A stretch of DNA of 64,000 nucleotides. Source: CATQHQ01 sp965243805 (lineage in GTDB: Bacteria > Gemmatimonadota > Gemmatimonadetes > Longimicrobiales > Gaopeijiaceae). Where the stretch lies: NCBI GenBank assembly GCA_965243805.1, contig OZ251577.1, positions 806,001-870,000 of the forward strand. The letters run 5' to 3'. The notes under the pieces are model-generated. The model saw only the letters and a list, made by a program, of their open reading frames with translations, had not been told where the DNA came from and ran no database searches. Below, piece by piece: positions 16,141 through 24,734 of the stretch. A program made the translations under genes and the position numbers. Positions within the stretch are counted from its first letter, which is position 1. The number at the start of each line of letters is the position of its first letter.

Positions 16141-17031
16141 ATGGCAAGAAAGACTCGGAGCAAGAAGGGGCGGAACCCCCTCACGGGCTTCGACACCAGC
16201 CTGGACGAGCAGACCGCGCTGGACCAGTACCTGAGGGACGTAAGCCGCCACGAGCTGATCACTCCCGACGAGGAGAAGCGGCTGGGGGCGATGGCCCAGG
16301 AGGGCGACGAGGACGCGATTCAGGCCCTCGCCAAAGCCAACCTGCGCTTCGTCATCAGCGTGGCCAAGAAGTACCAGAACCGCGGCGTGTCCCTCACGGA
16401 CCTGATCCAGGAGGGGAACGTGGGGCTGGTCACTGCGGCCCGGAAGTTCGATCCCGAGCAGGGGGTCAAGTTCATCAGCTACGCCGTGTGGTGGATCCGG
16501 CAGGCCATCCTGGCTTCCCTGGCGAACCACGGGCGTCCCGTCCGGGTGCCCCTCAACCGGGCGTCGGATCTGGCGCGCATCTTCCGGGAGAAGGAGCGCC
16601 TGAAGCAGGAGCTGGGACGGGAGCCCACCAGCTACGAGCTGGGGCGCGCCGCCAACCTGACGCCGGAGCTGGTAGAGTCGCTCCAGACGCTGAACGCGGC
16701 GGAGATCCGCTTGGACGCGCCGATCGGCGACAGCGAAGACTCCCAGCTGGTGGAGCGCTTCATCACCGAGGAGGCACCGGAGCCGGAAGTGGAGGTAGAG
16801 AACCGGCTACTCCTCGAAGCGATCAGCAAGGCGCTGGGCAGCCTGGAAGAGCGGGACGCCCGTGTGCTGAAGATGTACTTCGGCCTGGAAGGCGAGCGGG
16901 AGCACACGCTGGAGGAGATCGGCAACGACCTGGGCGTCACCCGGGAGCGGATCCGCCAGCTGCGCGACCGAGCGCTGCGACGCCTCCGCGAGGGAGACTG
17001 CGGAGAGGCGTTGCGTTCGTTCGCCGCCTGA
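16141..17031 (+). CDS. RNA polymerase sigma-70 factor, group 2 (RpoD/SigA-like)
   Basis: A 296-residue sigma factor with regions 1.2 to 4.2: ALDQYLRDVSRHELIT (1.2), RFVISVAKKYQNRGVSLTDL (2.1-2.2), FISYAVWWIRQAI (2.3-2.4), region 3 with REPTSYELGRAANLTPE, and region 4 with ARVLKMYFGLEGE and GVTRERIRQLRDRALRRLR. The long acidic region 1.1 of a primary RpoD is absent, which suggests a group 2 alternative or a short primary factor. AAGGAAAG lies next to the ATG. A G10 run and a plausible promoter precede it. RsgA follows after 13 nt, so the two may be co-transcribed. Confidence 0.88.
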   Translation: MARKTRSKKGRNPLTGFDTSLDEQTALDQYLRDVSRHELITPDEEKRLGAMAQEGDEDAIQALAKANLRFVISVAKKYQNRGVSLTDLIQEGNVGLVTAARKFDPEQGVKFISYAVWWIRQAILASLANHGRPVRVPLNRASDLARIFREKERLKQELGREPTSYELGRAANLTPELVESLQTLNAAEIRLDAPIGDSEDSQLVERFITEEAPEPEVEVENRLLLEAISKALGSLEERDARVLKMYFGLEGEREHTLEEIGNDLGVTRERIRQLRDRALRRLREGDCGEALRSFAA

Positions 17032-17044
17032 CCTCCACCCCCCA

Positions 17045-17974
17045 TTGACGACGAGCCGCGGGCCCGACACGACGGGCCGCGTGCTCGAAGTCGTGGGCGG
17101 CACCTATTCGGTGGAGTTGGCGGAGGGGACGGTCACCGCCTCGTTGCGGGGCCGCATCAAGCACGCCGGCGGCGCGGAAGACAGGGTGGTCGTGGGCGAC
17201 CGGGTCGTCGTTCGTCCCGACTCTGGGGGCTGGGTGATCGAAGACCGGTGCCGCCGACATTCGGTCCTGTCGCGGTGGACCGCCGACGGCCGCGTGGCAA
17301 AGGTGATGGCGGCCAACCTGGACCGCTTGCTGGTGGTGGCGTCGGTGGGCGACCCTCGGCCCTCCCGGGACGTGGTGGATCGAATGCTGGTCATGGGCGA
17401 GTCGGGAGGGCTCTCCGTCACCCTCATCCTGACCAAGGCGGACCTGCCCCGCACAGCCTCCCACCAGCAGCGCTTGGCCCGGTTCTACGAGAAGGTGGGC
17501 TATCCCGTCCTCTCGACCTCGGTGGAAACGGGGGAAGGGATGGAAAGCTTCGGGCACTTGGTCCGCTCCGGCTCGTCGGCGCTGGTGGGCCCATCCGGCG
17601 TCGGCAAGTCGTCGCTTCTCAACTGGCTCGAACCGTCGCTCTCGCTGCGCACGCTTGCGGTGGGCCGACGCTCCCGAGCCGGCCGCCACGCCACCGTGTC
17701 CAGCCGCTTGGTGTCGCTCCCCGGGGGAGGACACGTCGCCGACATGCCGGGCTTCTCCGCCGTGGGACCCGGTTGTCCCAGCCCCACAGGCCTGGACCGG
17801 TGCTTCCCGGACTTCCGGCCGTTCCTGGGCGGTTGCGCCTTCCGGGACTGCCGTCACGTCCACGAGCCGGGGTGCGCGGTCGAGCAGGCGGTGAACGACG
17901 GGCGAATCCAGCGCGCCCGCCACCGCACCTACCTAGCGATCCTGGCTGAGGCGGGCGGCGCAGAACCTCCTTGA
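17045..17974 (+). CDS. rsgA: Ribosome small subunit-dependent GTPase A
   Basis: A 309-residue circularly permuted GTPase with an N-terminal OB-fold (GRVLEVVGGTYSVEL, RGRIKHAG), then GTPase motifs in permuted order: G4 TKAD (130-133), G1 GPSGVGKSS (182-190), G3 DMPG, and a C-terminal zinc-binding segment CAFRDCRHVHEPGC. RsgA binds the 30S subunit and checks late maturation. The start is the TTG at 17045, just before residues typical of the family. The preceding sigma gene is 13 nt away. Confidence 0.92.
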   Translation: MTTSRGPDTTGRVLEVVGGTYSVELAEGTVTASLRGRIKHAGGAEDRVVVGDRVVVRPDSGGWVIEDRCRRHSVLSRWTADGRVAKVMAANLDRLLVVASVGDPRPSRDVVDRMLVMGESGGLSVTLILTKADLPRTASHQQRLARFYEKVGYPVLSTSVETGEGMESFGHLVRSGSSALVGPSGVGKSSLLNWLEPSLSLRTLAVGRRSRAGRHATVSSRLVSLPGGGHVADMPGFSAVGPGCPSPTGLDRCFPDFRPFLGGCAFRDCRHVHEPGCAVEQAVNDGRIQRARHRTYLAILAEAGGAEPP

Positions 17975-18029
17975 CCCACGGGCCGCGCCCTTCGCACCAT
18001 AGAGTCTCGACCCACGGCGGAGGCGCCTC

Positions 18030-20264
18030 GTGAAGATCGTGCACCTGTCGGACCTGCACCTGGGATACGGCAGCGGCCAGCGCGCCCGGGACGTGCTACA
18101 CGCTTTCGGGAGCGCGGTGGCCAAGGCGGCGGAGTTGGCACCCGAGTTGATGGTCGTCTCCGGCGACGTGTTCGATCACCCGAGCGTGGACGCTTCGGCC
18201 GTCGCTGTATTCGCGAAGGCTGTGGCACAGTTGCGCACCCGCGTGCCCGATGTGGTGGTGGCCGTCGCGGCAGGCGCCCGAGACACACCGTTGGATTCCA
18301 GCGCTCCCGGTCCCTTGGTGCTGGTGGACGAGATCGAGTCGGTGACGGCGGCGTGCACTTCGGTGCGGCGGCTGCGCGTTCGCGACTTGGACGCCCACAT
18401 CGTCCTGGTTCCGCACCGGGCCGTTACTGGCCCTTCACCCCCCGAAGCGTCGCCCGATCCCTCCGCCCGTTGGAACGTCTTGGTCGTCCATGCCGGCGTT
18501 GCGACCACCGACGCCGCACGGAGCCCCGAGACTGGACAAGGTGGCAACACCCAGGCCGCGTCCAGTCGGGCTGCATCCATTCAGGCTGCGTCCATTCCCC
18601 TGGCGGGATGGGACTACGTGGCGCTCGGTTCGGACCACGCCCACAGGCAGGTCGGCGAGCGAGCTTGGTACGCAGGCTCCCTGGAGCGGATCGGCCCCAA
18701 TCCCTGGGAGGAAGCGTCGGATCGGAAGGGGTTCGTGGCGTTCGATGCCCAATCGGGCGAAGCGACGTTCTGCCCCGTGGAGGCGCGCGCAGTGGTCAGC
18801 TTGGCCCCCGTGGACGCAGCCGGCGGTGGCGCCGCAGTGGCAACCCGACGCTTGGCGGAAGCGTTGGCCGGAGTGCCGGGCGAGATCAACGGCAAGTTGC
18901 TGCGGGTGCCTGTGAAGGGACTCTCCGCCAGCGGTCTTGCGGCACTGGACCGCGACGCACTGACGCCGCTGAGGCAACGCGCATCCGAGCTTCGGCTGGT
19001 GGTATTGCCCGAGCGCTTCCCCTCCGCCCGGCGCACCGCCACCGCCACGGCCACCGACGGCAATCGGACGACGGCGACGGACGGCTGCGCCGATGAAGAT
19101 CCGGCCTGGGGGCTTCGGGACGCCAGGGGGCTGGTGGCGTTCTTGGGAGAGGGCGAGCCGGCATGGGACGAGCACCTTGCCCCGCTTCGGGACTCCCGCG
19201 CCGTCGAGAGTTCGCTGGAGCGCTCCGCAGCCAAGGGAGTGCTCTGCCCGAAAGAGTGGGCGGCGGTGCGGCACGGCGACGGTCCGATAGCAACATGGCT
19301 GTCGGCGGCCCACACCCTAGCGGCCAGTCGCCACGATGACGGCGAGCCGCCCAGCGGAAGAGACGGCCACGGGCCACCCAGCGGCGAAGACGGCCACGGT
19401 GACCCGCCCAGCGGCAGAGACGACGCGAGCACCCGTCTTCGCTCGCTGAGAGAGGAAGAGGCCGAGGCGCGGGGCGACCTGGAAGCCGGAATGGTGGCTT
19501 GGCTGCGGGAGCGGCAGGACGCCGAGACGCGCCTCCTCCTCTACCGCGACCGAGGCCGTGAGCTCAAAGTGCGGATGAAGCAGGTCGAGGAGGCCGGTCC
19601 CGAGGGCTCGTGTCTCGCCTGTGGAGCCCGGCTGGGCGATCGCCTGGAAGTGGTGCGTCGGTCTGGCCGGGAAGAATGGGAGGGGGTGGTCCAGGACGGC
19701 CGCTGGTGGCGGCAGCGACTCGATCAGCTGGAGCACAAGCCCGCCGAGCTCAAAGCGCTGGAGAGGCGGGCGCTGGCGTTGTCCGCCCGGGTCGCCGAGA
19801 CCGCCGAAGAGCCAGAGGCCACCGTGGCGGGAAGGCGTGCCCGCGCCCGCATCCACGCCGAGTTCGTCGAGATCACGGGCGGTCGGCTGGCCGCCGCCTT
19901 TCCGGCCCTCTTCGCCGAGTGGAGCAAGGGGAGTTGCAGGTGCGGCACCCGGGTGTCGGCGCTGGAAACCGCCGCGCGCATCGCCATGGCCGAGTTGGCG
20001 CTGGACGCCGGCATCGACCTGGGCTTGCTGGTTCTCCCGGCCAGCGTCGCGCTGATGACCGACCAGGACATCCCTCGCGCCGTGGCCCGACTGTCGCGCC
20101 TAGCCCGGCGCATCCCCCTGGTCCTCGTCAACGCCCCCGAAAGGGTGGTCGCCGCCGCCCCGGAGAGCTTCGACCTGCTCTGTCGCTTGGCAGGCGGCTC
20201 CCGGGGGAGCCGACGCGTCCGGCACCAACGCCTTGGGCTGGGCTTGGTGCGGTGGGAAGGCTAG
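18030..20264 (+). CDS. SbcD-like phosphoesterase fused to Rad50/SbcC-like hook, catalytically degenerate
   Basis: A 744-residue protein starting at GTG 18030. Residues 1-270 follow the SbcD/Mre11 fold: HLSDLHLG (Asp8, His10) and VSGDVFDHP (Asp46), then VAAGARDTP where family members read AGNHDxP, so the metal-binding Asn and catalytic His are Ala83 and Arg84. VVHAGV and ALGSDHAH match later motifs. A low-complexity linker precedes a second part: a coiled coil, SCLACGARLGD (a CxxC like the Rad50 zinc hook), a second coiled coil, then SALETAARIAMAELA...LLVLPASVALM...LVLVNAPERV, which follows the order of the SbcC/Rad50 C-lobe but lacks its LSGGE and Walker B residues. There is no Walker A anywhere. 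Likely a DNA-end or structural protein rather than an active nuclease. Confidence 0.65.
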   Translation: MKIVHLSDLHLGYGSGQRARDVLHAFGSAVAKAAELAPELMVVSGDVFDHPSVDASAVAVFAKAVAQLRTRVPDVVVAVAAGARDTPLDSSAPGPLVLVDEIESVTAACTSVRRLRVRDLDAHIVLVPHRAVTGPSPPEASPDPSARWNVLVVHAGVATTDAARSPETGQGGNTQAASSRAASIQAASIPLAGWDYVALGSDHAHRQVGERAWYAGSLERIGPNPWEEASDRKGFVAFDAQSGEATFCPVEARAVVSLAPVDAAGGGAAVATRRLAEALAGVPGEINGKLLRVPVKGLSASGLAALDRDALTPLRQRASELRLVVLPERFPSARRTATATATDGNRTTATDGCADEDPAWGLRDARGLVAFLGEGEPAWDEHLAPLRDSRAVESSLERSAAKGVLCPKEWAAVRHGDGPIATWLSAAHTLAASRHDDGEPPSGRDGHGPPSGEDGHGDPPSGRDDASTRLRSLREEEAEARGDLEAGMVAWLRERQDAETRLLLYRDRGRELKVRMKQVEEAGPEGSCLACGARLGDRLEVVRRSGREEWEGVVQDGRWWRQRLDQLEHKPAELKALERRALALSARVAETAEEPEATVAGRRARARIHAEFVEITGGRLAAAFPALFAEWSKGSCRCGTRVSALETAARIAMAELALDAGIDLGLLVLPASVALMTDQDIPRAVARLSRLARRIPLVLVNAPERVVAAAPESFDLLCRLAGGSRGSRRVRHQRLGLGLVRWEG
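19335..19425 (+). repeat. Three imperfect copies of a PPSGRDGH-coding repeat
   Basis: Tandem units of about 27-30 bp encode GEPPSGRDGH, GPPSGEDGH and GDPPSGRDD in the flexible linker of the SbcD-like protein. Confidence 0.75.
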
Positions 20265-20307
20265 CCCGGCCTAGCTGGGTCGCGGCCTGAAGTCTCCTCT
20301 GGCCCGC

Positions 20308-22659
20308 CTAGGGGTCCCGCCCCAAAGCCGCCCACGCTCCGAAGCGCTCCCTCATCCTGGCGCTCGCCTCCTCGTCGCCCCTCGCCTCGGCGTCTCGGAA
20401 CAGCGCGTAGTAGACCCACGAGTAGTAGTTGGGAATGCCCACCGTGGAGAGGTCGGGCCAGTACTCCCAATCGTCGGGGATGCCGCCCCGGTGCACGAAC
20501 ACCTCGTCCGCCAGGAGCCGGCTCCGCTCCACGTCGATCCACGGTCCCACGACTCCCGTCAACGCGGACATGTCGGTGTTGCGCACCACGCCCGGCGCAC
20601 CTTCCGGGCTCCCGAGCCAAAGCCGGAACGCCAGTCCTTGCCGAACCACGTAGGGCCGCAGCCCGAAGACGGTGGCCGCGCTCCCGCTGGAGGCGAAGTA
20701 CACGGGCCGGTCGCCCAGCGAGTTGGCGATCGCCGCCAGGGAGAACTGGTGCCACGGGAACATGTACTGTTCCACGCCGCCAGCCAGCCTGGCCGTCACC
20801 GGTCCCAGGTCCACCGCCCTTCCTTCCTCCAACGGCACGTAGCTGCGAGCGACCTGGTCCACCACGTCGTCGCTCATGTCCCCACGGAAGACGGCGCGAG
20901 TGGGCGGTCGCACGGGCTGCGACAGCAGGATCGGCGTCTTTCCCAGCGCCTCGGCCTCCGCCGGATCGTGAGTGTAGACCGCGTCGGCGTTCTGGGCGGT
21001 GTAGGGCCGCTGGCAGAGGATCCTCGTAGGCTCGGCCTCCGGGTCCTCGCCCGGCGCACAGGGCCGGGTCAGTTCGCGCAACTGCTTCACGTACCAGTGC
21101 GTGTTCAGGTACGAAGTGACGGCCACTGTCACGTCCCGCCGGACGCCCTCCACTTCCTGCAAGTACCACAGCGGGAAGGTGTCGTTGTCGCCGTTGGTGA
21201 AGAGCAGCCCATACGGCTCCACGCTCATGAGCAGGTTGTAGGCCCAGTCCCGGGCCGCGTAGTCGTGGTTGCGGCTCGCTCGGTCGAAGTTGAAGACCAG
21301 AGGGATCAGAGCCAACGCCAGCACCGGTGCACAGAACGCCAACGAGCGTCGGGAGATTCGCGTCACTCGCCGCCAGAGCGCCGCGATTCCCAAGCCCGCC
21401 ATGAGACCCCATACGGAGAACCCGGCGACGAAGAAGTAGTCTCGTTCCCGCACCTCGTGCAGGTCCCGGTCGTTGATCGGGTTGTCGGGGATCGAGTAGC
21501 CGTACTTGAAGTTGAGGTAGTAGACCAATCCCAGGGAAAGCACGACGAAGAGGGACGTCAGGTACGCCCAGCTGGACTTGTCGCGACGGTAGTGCTCCGT
21601 CGTCCCCAGCAACCCCAAGGCGATGAAGAGGGCCGTGAAGGGCAGCCGCGCCGCCCCGAAGAGCACATCGTTGGCGGAGAGCCCTCGGGCCCACTGCCAG
21701 TCGAAGTACTGGAACCAGTTGCGGAGCTGGGAGACCAGGGGCGCCTGTCGAGGGACCAGGGGCGGCTTGTCGTACTGCTCCCGCTTCAGGGCCGACGACA
21801 GCTCCTCGCAGCCGGCGTTCCCGTAGGTGACGATGGCGCCCAGCGCGTCGCCCACCCCTTCGCAGGTGGGCTGGGCCTCGTTGATGATCGGGCTGAGGCC
21901 CGACCGGACCGGCAGGAAGAGGTGGATCGACAGCCCCAGGAAGACGGCCAGGGCGCCGAAGGCGTACAGCCGGGGGTTGAGGAGCGCTTGCGGGCGCACC
22001 ATCAGGACGAAGAGGAGGAGCGGTGGGGCCGCCAAGAAGGCCATCAGGTGGTTGCCCACCGAGAGGGCCAGCACGAACACCATCAGCACCAGCAGGTTGT
22101 CGTCCTTGCCGCGACCCAGCTTTTCCTGCCAGCGGAAGGCCAGCCAGGAGAGCAGCGCGATGGTGAAGAGGCTGACCGTGTAGACCTTCTCGTTGACGTT
22201 GGACTGGTTCCACACCGTGAACGCCGTCGCGCTCACCAGCACCGCCGCGAAGGCACCCGCCAGGCGGAAGCGCCGATCCTGCGAGAAGTGGCGGAGGACA
22301 TGGTGGACGACTAGGAACCACAGCCCGTGGGCTAGGGCGCTCATGAGCGTCGAGAAGAGGTTGATCCGGACGGCTGTGGAGAGCCCGGTGGGGGCCAGGA
22401 GCAGTTCCCAGGTCCGAGCCAGAACCACGAAGAGCGGGTTCCCCGGCGGGTGCGGGATGCCCAGGATGTGGCCCGTGGCGATGTACTCGCTGGTGTCCCA
22501 GAAGGCGGTCGTGGGCGACAGCGTGGCCGCGTAGAGGGCGGCGACCGCCCCGGCTGCCAGGGCCGCCCAGCCGTAGGGAGGCCGGGGGTCGCTCCCGTCC
22601 GTGGGGGCCGAGGTGTGCGACGGCGGGCTCCCGCGCGTCAGAGAGTTCCCGCGCGTCAC
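20308..22659 (-). CDS. DUF2723 membrane protein (GT-C glycosyltransferase-like)
   Basis: A 783-residue polytopic protein. The N-terminal membrane half starts with the DUF2723 hallmark FWDTSEYIATGHILGIPHPP, where the acidic residues correspond to the catalytic loop of GT-C protein O-mannosyltransferases, followed by NEKVYTVSLFTIALL and about a dozen further helices. The C-terminal third (from about residue 470) is a soluble, probably periplasmic domain. It likely transfers a sugar from a lipid carrier to protein or an envelope polymer. GTG 22659 overlaps the upstream hydantoinase stop (GTGA), so the longer open frame to 22731 is unlikely. Confidence 0.78.
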   Translation of the reverse strand: MTRGNSLTRGSPPSHTSAPTDGSDPRPPYGWAALAAGAVAALYAATLSPTTAFWDTSEYIATGHILGIPHPPGNPLFVVLARTWELLLAPTGLSTAVRINLFSTLMSALAHGLWFLVVHHVLRHFSQDRRFRLAGAFAAVLVSATAFTVWNQSNVNEKVYTVSLFTIALLSWLAFRWQEKLGRGKDDNLLVLMVFVLALSVGNHLMAFLAAPPLLLFVLMVRPQALLNPRLYAFGALAVFLGLSIHLFLPVRSGLSPIINEAQPTCEGVGDALGAIVTYGNAGCEELSSALKREQYDKPPLVPRQAPLVSQLRNWFQYFDWQWARGLSANDVLFGAARLPFTALFIALGLLGTTEHYRRDKSSWAYLTSLFVVLSLGLVYYLNFKYGYSIPDNPINDRDLHEVRERDYFFVAGFSVWGLMAGLGIAALWRRVTRISRRSLAFCAPVLALALIPLVFNFDRASRNHDYAARDWAYNLLMSVEPYGLLFTNGDNDTFPLWYLQEVEGVRRDVTVAVTSYLNTHWYVKQLRELTRPCAPGEDPEAEPTRILCQRPYTAQNADAVYTHDPAEAEALGKTPILLSQPVRPPTRAVFRGDMSDDVVDQVARSYVPLEEGRAVDLGPVTARLAGGVEQYMFPWHQFSLAAIANSLGDRPVYFASSGSAATVFGLRPYVVRQGLAFRLWLGSPEGAPGVVRNTDMSALTGVVGPWIDVERSRLLADEVFVHRGGIPDDWEYWPDLSTVGIPNYYSWVYYALFRDAEARGDEEASARMRERFGAWAALGRDP

Positions 22660-24689
22660 GAGCCCGGCGCTCCGTCCGCGCTGATCCGTTCCAGCAGCAA
22701 GCTTCCTGTCTCCACTACGGTGCACTCCCACCGATCAGGGACCCATGTCGTTCCCGAGTACTCCGTGACGATCGCCGGCCCGGCAAAGCCGACCCCGGCG
22801 CCCAGGCGCTCGCGGACGTACGTATTCACTCTAATGGACCCGTTCGCGCCCAACACGGTTGCCCGCGCGGGCTCCGGCGGTTCCTGTGCGCCCGGTCCCG
22901 GCACCCGCACCTCGGGGGACGGCGCCTGCGCCACCGCTCGCAACGTAACCGCTTCCACCGGACTTTCGCGCCGCGCGTAGCCGTACCGCGCCTCGTGGGT
23001 CGCGTGGAACGCCTCCACCCAGTCGTCCGCCGGCACGCGCAGCTCGAAGCTCTGGCCGGCGTAGCGCGCATCTACGGAGCACCGCACCACGATCCTGGCG
23101 TCGGCCGCGCCGCCGTCGTCGTCGAAGCCCTCGGCCCGCAGTGCGCCCGCAGCGGCGGCCGCCAGCTCGGCGAAGGCGTCGTCCAGCGCCACCGGGCCCT
23201 GGTCCGCCCGCTGAAGGACGGTGCGGGAGACCTCCCGCGTCACCGGCGCCACCAGCATCCCGAACGCCGACAGCAGGCCGGGCGACGGGGGCACCAGCGC
23301 GCGCTCCACGCCGATCCGCGCCGCCAGCTCCGCCACGTGGAGCCCGCCCGCGCCGCCGAACGCGACCAAGCAGAACTCCCGGGGGTCGTGGCCGCGCTCC
23401 ACCGAGATCACCCGCAGCGCCCGCTCCATGGCGCTGTCCGCCACCGCCAGCGTCCCCTCCGCGGCAGCCTCCAGGCTCGCTCCCATCCCCTCCGCCACAC
23501 CCCGCAACACGGGCTCCACCGCCGCTCGGTCCAGCGACGCCGTCCCCCCCAAGAACCCCTCCGCGGGAAGCCGTCCCAGCCACACGTGGGCGTCGGTCAC
23601 CGTCAGCGACCGCCCTCCCCGGCCGTAGCACACCGGTCCCGGCGCCGCCCCCGCGCTCTCCGGACCCACCTTGAGGGCGCCCCCCGCGTCCAGCCGGGCG
23701 ATGCTGCCTCCCCCCGCCCCCACGGTATGGATGTCCAGCACCGGCACCGCCACCGGCTGCCCGTCGATGGCGAACTCCCTCGTGCGCAGCGGCCTGCCCG
23801 GGCAGAGCGACACGTCGGTGGAGGTGCCTCCCATGTCGAAGGTGACCACCTTGTCGAAACCGGCGGCCCGTCCCCAGTGCAGCGCCCCGACCACGCCGCC
23901 CGCAGGCCCCGAGAGCACGGTGTGGACCGGCTCTCGCGCCGCCCGCTTCACCGGCACGGTTCCGCCGTTGGAGCCCATGATGGCGACCCGCTCCGCCCCG
24001 GCCCTCTCCTCCAGCCGGGCCAGGTAGCCAGACACCAGCGGCGCCACGAAGGCGTTCACCACCGTGGTGGACGTGCGCTCGTACTCCCGGAACTCGGGAA
24101 GCAGCCGCGACGACACCGATACCGGCACGCCGCAACCCGCCAGCGCCGCCGCCACCGCCTCCTCGTGTGCCGGGTTCGCGTAGGAGTGAAGCAGGCACAC
24201 CGCCACCGAGTCCCTCTCGGCGGCCCACTCGGCCAGCCCGGCGATCTCGTCGGCGTCCACCGGCTCCAGCTCCGCCCCCTGGTGGTCCAGCCGACCGCGC
24301 ACCCCCAGCCGGTCCTCCCGATCCGCCAGCGGCGGCTTGCGCCACCCCACCAGCGCATACAGCTGGGGGCGGTTCTGGCGTCCGATCTCCAGCACGTCCT
24401 CAAAGCCCCGGTTGGTGATCAGCCCCACCCGCGCGCCCTTCCGCTCCAGGAGCGAGTTGGTCGCCACCGTGGTTCCGTGGAGGAGGACGAAGGGCCGCTC
24501 GCTAGGGCCGCCGCGCAACCCCAACGCGCGGAGCCCGTCCAGCACTGCCCGGCTGGGGTCCGCCGGCGTGGAAGGCACCTTCAGGCTCCGCAGCCCGCCG
24601 TCCGCCAGCATGAGCAGGTCGGTGAAGGTCCCGCCCGTGTCCACGGCCACCAGAGCGACCGCCGTTGACTTTCCCGTTGCTTCCGTCAA
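22656..24689 (-). CDS. Hydantoinase/oxoprolinase family protein, HyuA-type
   Basis: A 677-residue ATP-dependent amidase subunit. The N-terminal ASKHA-type motif AVDTGGTFTDLLML, LLHGTTVATNSLLER, TFDMGGTSTDVSL and VGAGGGSIARLD are all present, in the order found in HyuA of N-methylhydantoinase and 5-oxoprolinase. Normally a HyuB partner is encoded next to it; here none is visible, and the neighbour is the DUF2723 gene, coupled by a GTGA overlap. I chose the TTG at 24689, about 15 residues before the first motif; an in-frame GTG slightly downstream is an alternative. It is divergent from trpE, with only 45 nt between. Confidence 0.82.
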   Translation of the reverse strand: MTEATGKSTAVALVAVDTGGTFTDLLMLADGGLRSLKVPSTPADPSRAVLDGLRALGLRGGPSERPFVLLHGTTVATNSLLERKGARVGLITNRGFEDVLEIGRQNRPQLYALVGWRKPPLADREDRLGVRGRLDHQGAELEPVDADEIAGLAEWAAERDSVAVCLLHSYANPAHEEAVAAALAGCGVPVSVSSRLLPEFREYERTSTTVVNAFVAPLVSGYLARLEERAGAERVAIMGSNGGTVPVKRAAREPVHTVLSGPAGGVVGALHWGRAAGFDKVVTFDMGGTSTDVSLCPGRPLRTREFAIDGQPVAVPVLDIHTVGAGGGSIARLDAGGALKVGPESAGAAPGPVCYGRGGRSLTVTDAHVWLGRLPAEGFLGGTASLDRAAVEPVLRGVAEGMGASLEAAAEGTLAVADSAMERALRVISVERGHDPREFCLVAFGGAGGLHVAELAARIGVERALVPPSPGLLSAFGMLVAPVTREVSRTVLQRADQGPVALDDAFAELAAAAAGALRAEGFDDDGGAADARIVVRCSVDARYAGQSFELRVPADDWVEAFHATHEARYGYARRESPVEAVTLRAVAQAPSPEVRVPGPGAQEPPEPARATVLGANGSIRVNTYVRERLGAGVGFAGPAIVTEYSGTTWVPDRWECTVVETGSLLLERISADGAPGS

Positions 24690-24734
24690 AGCTGTTCCGT
24701 CCCCCGTGGTCCGTTTTCTCTGCGCGTCCGGCGA

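Noticed and set aside
20265..20307. Bidirectional terminator between the SbcD-like and DUF2723 genes
   Set aside because: GC-rich with CTAGC-like words, but no stable stem followed by a T run can be drawn with confidence.
22995..24668. 557-residue open frame on the plus strand
   Set aside because: Shadow of the HyuA gene; no recognisable domains.
24690..24734. Tryptophan attenuator or leader before trpE
   Set aside because: Only 45 nt separate trpE from the divergent gene, too short for a leader peptide with alternative hairpins; no Trp codon cluster is visible.
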